From Cytophagales bacterium (lineage in GTDB: Bacteria > Bacteroidota > Bacteroidia > Cytophagales > Cyclobacteriaceae), in the NCBI GenBank assembly GCA_017303805.1, contig JAFLBQ010000001.1:62001-126000 (forward strand): a stretch of 64,000 nucleotides of DNA, read 5' to 3'. The position numbers were made by a program, and so were the translations under genes. Below are positions 31,802-40,207 of the stretch, one piece after another (the first letter of the stretch is position 1; each line of letters begins with the position of its first letter). The notes beneath the pieces are model-generated. The model was not told the DNA's origin. It saw nothing but the letters and a program-made list of their open reading frames with translations, and did no database searches.

Positions 31802-34267
31802 ATGTATCCGGTACTGGAAGTTCTTTCTCAACTCAAAGCGGAGTTCTGCACGCAGAAGATTCTCATTCTGCAAGCACCACCCGGTGCGGGCAAGAGTACC
31901 GTATTGCCGTTGCAATTGATAAACGAACCGTGGCTGGCAGGCAAGAAAATTATTATGCTCGAACCCAGACGCCTGGCTGCTCGCTCCGTAGCCATGCGCA
32001 TGGCGCAACTTCTTGATGAAGAAGTAGGGGCCACTATTGGTTACCGTGTGCGCTTCGAAAATAAGGTTAGTGCAGCAACCCGAATCGAAGTGGTAACCGA
32101 AGGCATTCTCACGCGCATGATTCAGACCGACAGCACCCTGGAAAACGTTGGGATGGTTATCTTCGATGAATTTCATGAGCGCAGCCTGCAAGCAGACCTT
32201 GCCCTGGCATTGTGTGTGCAGGTGCAAACTGTAGTGCGCGATGACTTGCGCCTTCTCATTATGTCGGCCACGCTGGATGGTGAAAAAATTTCCGGTGTCC
32301 TGAACAACGCACCAATTCTTACCAGTCTTGGCAGGCAGTATCCCACTATACATCACTACATTAATCCCGATAAGGATTTGCGCTTGCCACAAAATGTGGC
32401 GCGTGTAATTCGTAAAGCGTTAAAAGAACAAACGGGCGATATGCTGGTGTTTCTGCCAGGCGCAGGAGAGATTCAACACGTACAACAATTATTGGAAGCA
32501 GAAAATGTTTCGGGTGTGGTGCCCTTGTTTGGCGATTTACCTTTTAAGAAACAGCAAGAGGCAATCCTGCCACATCCGCAAGGCTTGCGAAAAATTGTGC
32601 TTGCTACTTCGCTGGCCGAAACCTCGCTAACGATAGAAGGAATAACAACCGTAATTGATTGCGGCTATGCGCGTGTGCCCCGGTTTGATCCGCGCAGCGG
32701 CTTAACGCGATTGGAAACTGTACGCGTAACACGCGATGCGGCCGACCAGCGGGCCGGGCGTGCAGCACGGTTGGGGCCGGGAGTGTGCTATCGCTTATGG
32801 CCTGAAGCACTACATCATACTTTACAGCCTAACCGACAACCCGAAATTCTCGATGCAGATTTAGCATCGCTTGTGCTTGAGTTGGCAAACTGGGGTGTAA
32901 CCGAGTTGGCCGAACTTACATGGATAACACAGCCACCACCCGGTGCGGTTAGCCAGGCGCGTGAGTTGCTGCACACCCTCGAAGCTCTGGATGAAAATAA
33001 AATTACTACACGTGGCAGCGAGATGCTGAAACTGCCCACGCATCCACGCATTGCACACATGTTGTTGTCAGGGCAAGGTGTGTCTTTGAGTCTTGCGGTT
33101 GACCTCGCCTCGCTACTCGAAGAGCGGGATCCTTTACCCAAAGAAGCTGGTGCCGATTTATGCTTACGCGTTGAACTCTTGCGCAAGTGGCGCGCGGGCG
33201 AACGCGTAAATGCCGATCGCAAGGTGTTAGAACGCATTGAACGTGTAGCAACCAACTGGCGTAAGATTTTTAAGTTAAAAGAAGACAACACCCATCCGCC
33301 CGATAGCGAAGTGGGTAGGTTGATTGCCGAAGCGTACCCGGAACGAATTGCACAACAACAAGAGAAACAAAGCGAACGGTATAAACTGGCAAATGGTAGG
33401 GTAGTGAAATTACCGCAGCACGATGCACTTGCACGAGAGCGTTGGTTGGCGGTAGCACATGTAGATGCCGGCAGTAGCGAAGGTAAAATTTTTCTGGCCG
33501 CACCTTTAGATGAAATTGAGCTGCAACACCGGGCCACCGAAAAAGAGACCGTAAAGTGGGATGCTGACCGAGGCATGGTAGTAGCACAACTTGAGAGGAT
33601 AATCGGCAACACGATATTAGCGGTAAAGCCACTTACCAAAATTTCGGAAGCCACACGTATAACGGTATTGCTTGCTGCATTGCGCGAAGAAGGAATAAAA
33701 ATGTTGGGGTGGGCAGACACCCACACCGAATGGCAAAACCGTGTGTTGAGTGCACGCACCTGGCGACCCGATGAAGCCTGGCCCGATGTAAGCACCGACC
33801 ATTTACTGGCTACTGCCGGGGTCTGGCTTACACCTTATCTCAACAACATCACCAAGCGCAGCGAACTGCAAAAGCTTGACTTGCTGAACATGCTTACTGG
33901 TTTATTGCCATGGGACCTGCAACCAAAGCTGGATAGAATTGCTCCGGTTAGATTAAACGTGCCGAGCGGCTCGCAGATTAAACTTATCTACTTTAGCGAT
34001 GGCCGCCCACCCGTAATGGAAGTGCGCCTGCAAGAAATGTTTGGCTTGCTGGAAACACCGGTAATAAACGAAGGCCGGACTAAAATTTTGCTGCACCTGC
34101 TCTCGCCAGGCTATAAACCCGTACAGGTAACACAAGATTTAAAAAGTTTTTGGCAAACTACGTACCACGAAGTACGCAAGGAGTTGCGCATGCGCTACCC
34201 CAAACACCATTGGCCCGAAGACCCATGGACTGCGGAGGCGGTGAGAGGGGTGAAGCGGAGAGGGTAA
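31802..34267 (+). CDS. hrpB: ATP-dependent helicase HrpB
   Basis: 821 residues, usual for the family. Helicase motifs in order: APPGAGKST (I), EPRRLAARS (Ia), DEFHER (II, a DExH box), MSATLDG (III), ATSLAETSLTIEG (V) and DQRAGRAARLGPG (VI). The HA2 region and the HrpB-specific C-terminal domain (PWDLQPKLDRIAPVRLNVPSG, then YPKHHWPEDPW) follow. A DEAH-type RNA helicase of unsettled cellular role. The gene stands alone behind the second heptamer array. Confidence 0.95.
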   Translation: MYPVLEVLSQLKAEFCTQKILILQAPPGAGKSTVLPLQLINEPWLAGKKIIMLEPRRLAARSVAMRMAQLLDEEVGATIGYRVRFENKVSAATRIEVVTEGILTRMIQTDSTLENVGMVIFDEFHERSLQADLALALCVQVQTVVRDDLRLLIMSATLDGEKISGVLNNAPILTSLGRQYPTIHHYINPDKDLRLPQNVARVIRKALKEQTGDMLVFLPGAGEIQHVQQLLEAENVSGVVPLFGDLPFKKQQEAILPHPQGLRKIVLATSLAETSLTIEGITTVIDCGYARVPRFDPRSGLTRLETVRVTRDAADQRAGRAARLGPGVCYRLWPEALHHTLQPNRQPEILDADLASLVLELANWGVTELAELTWITQPPPGAVSQARELLHTLEALDENKITTRGSEMLKLPTHPRIAHMLLSGQGVSLSLAVDLASLLEERDPLPKEAGADLCLRVELLRKWRAGERVNADRKVLERIERVATNWRKIFKLKEDNTHPPDSEVGRLIAEAYPERIAQQQEKQSERYKLANGRVVKLPQHDALARERWLAVAHVDAGSSEGKIFLAAPLDEIELQHRATEKETVKWDADRGMVVAQLERIIGNTILAVKPLTKISEATRITVLLAALREEGIKMLGWADTHTEWQNRVLSARTWRPDEAWPDVSTDHLLATAGVWLTPYLNNITKRSELQKLDLLNMLTGLLPWDLQPKLDRIAPVRLNVPSGSQIKLIYFSDGRPPVMEVRLQEMFGLLETPVINEGRTKILLHLLSPGYKPVQVTQDLKSFWQTTYHEVRKELRMRYPKHHWPEDPWTAEAVRGVKRRG

Positions 34268-34333
34268 GTTATCAGAAAGAATTTATTTGGAATCAGGAAC
34301 CAAGATTCTTAGATTTAAATATAAGGATAATTA

Positions 34334-34786
34334 TTGTTGATTGTGGAACTTGCATTATATCATGGACAAGATCTTGTATATGGAGCAACAGTTAGCCTTT
34401 TAGTGGTCAGGATGATTCTAAACTTTATTATCTATGTAAAGATTGACTCAGTTGTAACTCAATCTAATCCTACTATATGGCAAACAATGACAAGTCATTC
34501 ATATAATGAGAAAGAAGATTTGGCAAATACCAGACCTTCATTTGATGTAGATAAAGGAAAGGGAAGTCTTGGTAATACTGAAATATTTCATATCGCTCTG
34601 ACATTTTGGTGGCCACTTGAATTGTGGGACACAAAATTTGTAAAGAGACTGAAGAGGATAGCAAACATTTTAAATTTAGTATTCCTCCTACTTTTGGTCG
34701 TAACGGTCGTCCTTTTCTTGCACATGCAAGAGGTTAACGTAAGGTATCATAATATCAAAAGAGATTGGACTAAAACATTAGGGTAA
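34334..34786 (+). CDS. Small membrane protein of unknown function
   Basis: Up to 150 residues from TTG 34334; an internal ATG at 34412 would remove most of the first hydrophobic stretch, so the start is uncertain. There are two likely membrane segments (about 18-38 and 108-130) and a hydrophilic, Asn/Thr-rich middle. The codons are clearly more AT-rich than those of hrpB upstream. I recognise no family. Confidence 0.45.
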   Translation: MLIVELALYHGQDLVYGATVSLLVVRMILNFIIYVKIDSVVTQSNPTIWQTMTSHSYNEKEDLANTRPSFDVDKGKGSLGNTEIFHIALTFWWPLELWDTKFVKRLKRIANILNLVFLLLLVVTVVLFLHMQEVNVRYHNIKRDWTKTLG

Positions 34787-34885
34787 TTAAGTACAAGTTA
34801 GCTTTAATTTATGATGTTATACATAGAATCGATTTTTAAAATCCCTTAATCTTGATTCTGAATCCAACTTCAAAATAATGAACAC

Positions 34886-35317
34886 ATGAAAAAAATTTTA
34901 TTCCCAATCATTCTCGTGTCATTTCAATTTGTACTCGCCCAATCTAAAAATGAAGAAGAATTAATACGGAATGCACGACAGGCTTCTAATGAAGCTATTA
35001 CCAGGCAAGACATAGACGCAATTTCAAAATTCTTGCTGGATGATTACGTGGTCGTCCGTGGCAATGGTGCAATGGAACTCGGAAAAGAAGCAAACAAAGC
35101 AAGTTGGAAGCTAATGTTTAAAGAAACTCCCAAAACTTATTTTGAACGCCTTCCATCAGAAATTATAATAAGCAAAAATAATCCTGACCTGGCCTGGGAA
35201 AGTGGTGAATGGAAAGGGTTTAATACCTATAGTAAAGGCGGTCGCTACAGCGCACAGTGGAAGAAAAAGAATGGCGAATGGAAATTGCAGGCTGAGTTAT
35301 TTGTTGCATTGGAGTAA
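34886..35317 (+). CDS. Secreted NTF2-like (DUF4440) protein
   Basis: 143 residues with a signal peptide ending FVLAQ. The mature part has the DUF4440/SnoaL-like order: a helix with NEAITRQDIDAISKFLLDDYVVV, then ESGEWKGFNTYSKGG and YSAQWKKKNGEWKLQAELF. The fold is a small cone used for binding or simple catalysis; function is unknown. It lies in an AT-rich neighbourhood. Confidence 0.8.
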   Translation: MKKILFPIILVSFQFVLAQSKNEEELIRNARQASNEAITRQDIDAISKFLLDDYVVVRGNGAMELGKEANKASWKLMFKETPKTYFERLPSEIIISKNNPDLAWESGEWKGFNTYSKGGRYSAQWKKKNGEWKLQAELFVALE

Positions 35318-35461
35318 TGATTCAAAAAAATAATTCATATCAGTCAAGATGTGATTAATCTGATAAAATTTATTGTCGAGACCTAAGCTTTATTTTGATA
35401 AAATGCAGGATTCAACATCGTGATCCGAAATTATCGTCCAGTTAATTTTGTGTAAACCCAT

Positions 35462-35488
35462 TTTGAACTGATCGTTCAATTATATTTG
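35462..35488 (+). promoter_or_regulatory. Possible Bacteroidota-type promoter
   Basis: TATATTTG at 35481-35488 fits TAnnTTTG exactly, and TTTG occurs at 35462-35465. The 15-base spacing is shorter than usual, so the upstream element may be elsewhere. The TPR lipoprotein gene starts 17 bases downstream. Confidence 0.4.
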
Positions 35489-35504
35489 ATAACAAACCTA
35501 ACCT

Positions 35505-37229
35505 ATGAAGACCCTATTAATCTGCTTATTTACGGTACTGCTGTTTGCCATAAGCTGTACGGAAAAGCAACCAACCTTTCAGGCTCCGCTCCTAAAAAAC
35601 ATTGGTGATTATAGCGGTCCGGTTACCACGCAATCGAAGTATGCCCAACAATTTTTCAACCAAGGCATTATCATGGCGAACAATTTTAATCATACCGAGG
35701 CTGAGCGTTCGTTTCGTGAAGCGGTACGGTTGGATTCAACGTTTGCTATGGGATGGTGGGGTATTGCTTATGTATTGGGACCAAATTTCAACTCGGCTGC
35801 AAACATGGGTACCATTCAGGAAATCCGAAATGCCATTACTAAGGCAGTTGGCCTGATGGATAATGCGGCTGATTGGGAACAAGCTTTGATTCAGGCAATT
35901 CAGATAAAATTCCCAATGGATACTACAGCCACTGATGGTGAAGGATTTGCAGCGGCCATGAAGAATGTATTCGAGCAATTCCCAGACAATTCATTTGCGG
36001 CTACGTTGTATGCAGAAGCAGTAATGAATTTACATCCCTGGGATTTTTATACAAGCAAAGGTGGGGCGCCACGCGAGTGGACACCAGAAATTGTATCCCT
36101 TCTTGAGAAAGTAATTTTTATCGATCCGGAAAATCCATTGGCTAATCATCTTTATCTCCACGCTACAGAAGCAAGTGTGGATTTAAGCAAGGCATTGATC
36201 AGCGCTGAACGGTTAAAGACATTAGTGCCAGCGGCCGGCCATTTGGTGCACATGCCATCGCACATCTATATCAACACAGGCGATTACCACCTGGGCTCTC
36301 TCGCTAATGAAGCAGCCGTAGTGGCTGATAGTATTTACATAGCTGAGTGCCGGGCACAAGGTTATTATCCGCAAATGTATTATCCGCACAATTACCATTT
36401 TCTGGCCGCAACTGCTGCGTTTGAAGGCCGTGCTGCGCGCTCGTTAGAAGCTGCATATAAGACCGCTGCCCTTGTCGATAAAAAATATTATCACGAGCCA
36501 GGTTACGAAATGGTTCAGCATTACCTCACTATTCCCAATCATATACTTATTAAGTTTTCGCAGTGGGAAAAAATTCTGGTATTGCCCAAACCGACAGAAG
36601 ACCTTGTTTACCCAACCGCCATCTGGCATTATTCAAGGGGGATGGCGTTTACAAACCTGAATAAAGCCAAGGAAGCCAGGGAAGAGCTTGCAAAATTGAA
36701 TGAATTACGCCAATCACCCGCAATTGCCGATCAACTCAATTGGGGGATTAATAAGGTTACTGATGTGTGTGCAATTGCTTCAAAGGTGTTGGAAGCTGCA
36801 TTGAAAGAGCAGGAGGGAAAAAGGGATGAAGCCATTGTATTGTTGAAGGCGGCTATTGTTATTGAAGATGGACTCAATTACACAGAGCCGCCTGATTGGT
36901 TTTTTTCGGTGCGCCATGTGCTGGGAAACTTGTTGCTGAAAACTGGTGACTATGAGCAGGCTGAGAAAATTTACCGGGAGGATTTATTCTATTGGGCAAA
37001 GAATGGATTCGCATTAAATGGACTTGTAGAAAGTTTGATAGGTCAGGGCAGAACATCGGAAGCAGAGGAAGTGAAGGTCCAATTCACAGTAGCCTGGAAG
37101 TACGCTGATACCATATTGAAGAACTCAGTTGTTGATCCTGAAAAGAGACAAGATGTTGCGCTTAGGGTAGATAAAACTTCGCCTGAGATGTTAGTTTATC
37201 TGGCTAGTACAATTTGCGTTACGAGATAA
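35505..37229 (+). CDS. TPR-repeat lipoprotein
   Basis: 574 residues. A lipoprotein signal ends FAISC (Cys at residue 18). The rest is helical with tetratricopeptide-like units: YAQQFFNQGIIMANNFNHTEAERSFREAVRLD near residues 47-80, and further units near 190-230, 440-470 and 480-520. Proteins of this build (with HMPSHIYINTGDYH in the middle) occur in many environmental bacteria without an assigned role. The middle His-rich motif may bind a metal. Confidence 0.8.
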   Translation: MKTLLICLFTVLLFAISCTEKQPTFQAPLLKNIGDYSGPVTTQSKYAQQFFNQGIIMANNFNHTEAERSFREAVRLDSTFAMGWWGIAYVLGPNFNSAANMGTIQEIRNAITKAVGLMDNAADWEQALIQAIQIKFPMDTTATDGEGFAAAMKNVFEQFPDNSFAATLYAEAVMNLHPWDFYTSKGGAPREWTPEIVSLLEKVIFIDPENPLANHLYLHATEASVDLSKALISAERLKTLVPAAGHLVHMPSHIYINTGDYHLGSLANEAAVVADSIYIAECRAQGYYPQMYYPHNYHFLAATAAFEGRAARSLEAAYKTAALVDKKYYHEPGYEMVQHYLTIPNHILIKFSQWEKILVLPKPTEDLVYPTAIWHYSRGMAFTNLNKAKEAREELAKLNELRQSPAIADQLNWGINKVTDVCAIASKVLEAALKEQEGKRDEAIVLLKAAIVIEDGLNYTEPPDWFFSVRHVLGNLLLKTGDYEQAEKIYREDLFYWAKNGFALNGLVESLIGQGRTSEAEEVKVQFTVAWKYADTILKNSVVDPEKRQDVALRVDKTSPEMLVYLASTICVTR

Positions 37230-37736
37230 GCACCAATTTCGAATTGACAGATTCTAATTCAAGAACACCACCTATAACGTCAATATTAAACAAAATGTCT
37301 TTAACAAGAGTATTCTCACATTACATAGCATATGAAACTTAGCAGGTAAATGCCCTTGTCGGAATACAAGTTGCAGGTTCACATCCCGATGTTCCCTCGT
37401 AATGCCAATCCCAGCAGGATTCTAGTAACGGCCAAAGCTTGTAAGAATTCTTGCCCCAGCCTGGCTGAGGTTTCACGCGTCAACATCTCGCAAAGTAGAC
37501 AAATCCTTAATTTTCCGTTTGAATCCACAATTTTCTGAGGGTATTCAAAACAGATTTCAAATTTTAGACTGAGCCAATCGAAGTCTTTTCGGGGTTTAAA
37601 TTCCCAGTCTTCTGCACGCTGAAACTGACACCCAAGTGTTTTGCATTAACGTGAGTTTCGAACAATATATTAAAAATTTCTTGTTTTACTTTTAATTACA
37701 AAGTACTTTTGAATCGTATTTAAAAACGCCATTTTT
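37230..37736. other. 507-base intergenic stretch with a possible coding relic
   Basis: No intact gene is visible. On the minus strand a 35-codon frame (37379-37486) has protein-like composition and seems to continue in frame on both sides of its start and stop (LYSDKGIYLLSF follows the stop), as if a longer coding sequence had decayed. No inverted repeats of an insertion sequence are evident. Confidence 0.4.
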
Positions 37737-38309
37737 ATGAAAACACCTGTCAGGTTTTTTTACTCTATTCCGGGAGTTGCCGTGCTTACAGCCCTGGTTT
37801 TATCCATACCCTTAATTGCGATGCAGGTTACTACCGAAGTGCAGTGGCGTGCTGGCGACTTTCTCATAATGGGGATGCTCCTCTTTAGTACAGGGTCGGC
37901 CTTTGTTGTAATTACCCGCAACCTGCCTAGTCTAATTCAGCGGGTTGCATTTGCGGCTGCCCTTGCTACAACCCTCATGCTAGTATGGGTTAACCTGGCC
38001 GTTGGGCTTATTGGTAGCGGTGCGCATGCCGGCAACCTCATGTATGTAGCCGTAGTAGCAGTAGTACTTATCGGCACATCGGTTTCGCGGTTTGCAGCCA
38101 GGGGAATGGCGCTAACCATGTTTGCTGCGGCACTCACCCTGGCAATTATAGGCGCTATTGCGTTACTGGCTAATATGCAAACGTACCCTGGCAGTTCGGT
38201 AGCTGAAATTCTTGCTGTAAATACGTGCTTCGCTTTTTTGTATGCCGTTACCGGATTGTTGTTTCGTTGCGCAGGCGTGCCACCGGTACCCGAACAACCA
38301 CCAGTTTAA
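37737..38309 (+). CDS. Six-helix membrane protein of unknown function
   Basis: 190 residues, hydrophobic throughout with about five or six helices (starting at 14, 45, 70, 100, 125 and 165) and a short PPVPEQPPV tail. No family recognised. It starts a plus-strand run with the DUF2809 and MpaB-like genes, 18 bases before the next start. Confidence 0.7.
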   Translation: MKTPVRFFYSIPGVAVLTALVLSIPLIAMQVTTEVQWRAGDFLIMGMLLFSTGSAFVVITRNLPSLIQRVAFAAALATTLMLVWVNLAVGLIGSGAHAGNLMYVAVVAVVLIGTSVSRFAARGMALTMFAAALTLAIIGAIALLANMQTYPGSSVAEILAVNTCFAFLYAVTGLLFRCAGVPPVPEQPPV

Positions 38310-38327
38310 CCGATTTCAATAACTTTT

Positions 38328-38708
38328 ATGCTGCGATTTAACACATACTATTTTGCGCTGGCGATCCTGTTATTTGCCATTGAAGTGTTGATTGCCCTGT
38401 TTGCGCACGACAATTTTGTGCGCCCTTACCTGGGCGATGTGTTGGTAGTTATTCTCATTTATTGTTTTATAAAATCATTCCTTAACCTGCCGGTGTTTGC
38501 GCTGGCAGTCGGAGTTTTATTTTTTGCGTTCGCCATAGAATTTTTGCAATACGTGAAAATTGTAAACGTGTTGGGCCTCGAAAAATCAGAACTGTGGCGG
38601 ATTGTTTTAGGAACCTCCTTCGCATGGTTAGATATGCTGGCATATGTAGTAGGTATTAGGGTTGTGCTGATGGTTGAAAAATACATTTGGCAAAAAGAGT
38701 TGGTGTGA
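38328..38708 (+). CDS. DUF2809 membrane protein
   Basis: 126 residues with four helices. The family marks are GDVLVVILIYCFIKSF near residue 36, FAIEFLQYV near 68 and TSFAWLDMLAYVVGI near 95. Function is unknown; members are small inner-membrane proteins. The TGA stop overlaps the GTG start of the next gene (GTGA), which points to translational coupling. Confidence 0.85.
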   Translation: MLRFNTYYFALAILLFAIEVLIALFAHDNFVRPYLGDVLVVILIYCFIKSFLNLPVFALAVGVLFFAFAIEFLQYVKIVNVLGLEKSELWRIVLGTSFAWLDMLAYVVGIRVVLMVEKYIWQKELV

Positions 38709-39517
38709 AGCGTGAGTATTTTGTAACTGAAAATTCAATTGTGCGGCAGATCTGGGGCCGTAGCGATACCGTGCTTTTTATTTTTGCCGGAGCCGCAGCT
38801 GAATTTGCATTAAATAAATCGGTGGACTGGTTATACTTTACGGGCCGACTTCCGGCCGATCCGGTTGGCCGGTTGTTTTCAACGGTTGCGTACGCGCGCA
38901 GCATTATGTTTTCCGAAAAACAAACAGCAATGCGTACAATTGATCTGATGAACACCGTGCATGCTCAGGTTGAGTCCAACCGCGGTGCAAAAATTCCAGA
39001 GTGGGCATATCGCGATGTGTTGTTTATGTTAATAGACTATTCCATTAGGGCATTTGAAGTAATAGAACACAAGTTGAATATCAGCGAAAAGCAAGAAGTG
39101 TTCGATGTGTTTTACCGCTTAGGCCATCGAATGCAAATCAAGGACTTGCCGCAATCTTATAAAGAATGGGAAACAATGCGCGCGCAGCAGTTGCATCAGA
39201 ATTTAAATTATAGCGAATATACCCGCGATTTGTTTTTACAATACCGTAAACACCTGGGCTGGGCACGCTACCTGCTGTTAACGGAAGTTCAGATTCAAAT
39301 TGTACCAGCCGAAGTAAGGAAGCGGCTCGGTTTCCGAAAGGTGGGCTTTCTTTATCCGGTATTGCAGCTTTATAAGCTAAGCAGAATGATAAATCTGGAT
39401 GATGCAGTAAAAGCATTGATATTACCGCCTCGGTATAAACACGCTATCCGGGCATTGGACTCAAAAGAGAACCCGGTAAGCGCAATGCGACAAAACTTTA
39501 CACCGGCAGCAGGTTAG
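38705..39517 (+). CDS. MpaB-family (DUF2236) oxygenase-like protein
   Basis: 270 residues from GTG 38705, coupled to the DUF2809 stop; a TTG at 38687 is a weaker alternative. The N-terminal FAGAAAEFALNKSVDWLYF and DPVGRLFSTVAYARSIMF segments match the DUF2236/MpaB group, which contains the haem-dependent rubber oxygenase Lcp. A conserved His (HLGW near residue 183) is present. The substrate is unknown. The end overlaps the convergent potassium-channel regulator gene by four bases. Confidence 0.75.
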   Translation: MKREYFVTENSIVRQIWGRSDTVLFIFAGAAAEFALNKSVDWLYFTGRLPADPVGRLFSTVAYARSIMFSEKQTAMRTIDLMNTVHAQVESNRGAKIPEWAYRDVLFMLIDYSIRAFEVIEHKLNISEKQEVFDVFYRLGHRMQIKDLPQSYKEWETMRAQQLHQNLNYSEYTRDLFLQYRKHLGWARYLLLTEVQIQIVPAEVRKRLGFRKVGFLYPVLQLYKLSRMINLDDAVKALILPPRYKHAIRALDSKENPVSAMRQNFTPAAG

Positions 39518-40197
39518 GACTGCTCTACGAACGCCCGGATTTTCCTGGGTTCACCAAACAGCACCAGCCGGTCTTCAGGTTTAAGTTGCAGCGTGTCAGC
39601 AACGCGCCCCAACGTTTGCATCTTATCGCGCATGGTGCCTAGCAAATTTTTCTCTTCCACTTTGCGCTTTACAGTTACCAGCACAAGGTCGTATTCCACA
39701 AAGTCGATTTCATTTATTTTCATTCCTACTAATCTGCCAGGTACATGCAGCTCAATTACCTGGTATTGCTCGCACACGCGGTAAGAATCTACTACACCGG
39801 TAAAGCTTAGCTTGTGGGCCATGCGCTCCGCAGAGTTTTGTTCCGGATATACAAACTCATTGAGCCCCATAGTTTCCAATACTGTTTTTTGAAGCGAAGA
39901 AGTTACCCGGCAAATGATGCGCTTAACTCCAATCTGTTTAAGCAAGGCCGCCAATAAAATAATGGTGCCCTCATTTTCGCCTATGGCTACAATTACCGCG
40001 TCAACTTCTTTTAAAGGCAGATCCAGAATCGCATCGCGGTTGGTAGCATCCATCGCTACGGTATAGGTAATTTTGTTTTTAGTTTTTTCGGTGCGCTCTT
40101 GCAGAATATCAACACCAAAAACTTCATGTCCGAGTTCAACCAATTTGGTGGCCAGCGAGGCTCCGTAACTTCCTAATCCAAAAACGATGTACTTCAT
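39514..40197 (-). CDS. ktrA: TrkA/KtrA-type potassium uptake regulator
   Basis: 227 residues: an RCK N domain with the dinucleotide motif FGLGSYGASLA and GVDILQERTEK, and an RCK C domain with LHVPGRLVGMKINEI. It forms the cytoplasmic ring that gates the membrane subunit upon nucleotide binding. It lies 10 bases downstream of the membrane subunit gene. Confidence 0.9.
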   Translation of the reverse strand: MKYIVFGLGSYGASLATKLVELGHEVFGVDILQERTEKTKNKITYTVAMDATNRDAILDLPLKEVDAVIVAIGENEGTIILLAALLKQIGVKRIICRVTSSLQKTVLETMGLNEFVYPEQNSAERMAHKLSFTGVVDSYRVCEQYQVIELHVPGRLVGMKINEIDFVEYDLVLVTVKRKVEEKNLLGTMRDKMQTLGRVADTLQLKPEDRLVLFGEPRKIRAFVEQS

Positions 40198-40207
40198 ACT
40201 GTTGCGT

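Noticed and set aside
37371-37470. tRNA-like stretch
   Set aside because: No cloverleaf with acceptor stem and T-loop could be drawn on either strand.
37350-37538. 62-codon plus-strand frame in the 507-base gap
   Set aside because: Composition is not protein-like; the opposite strand looks more like former coding sequence.
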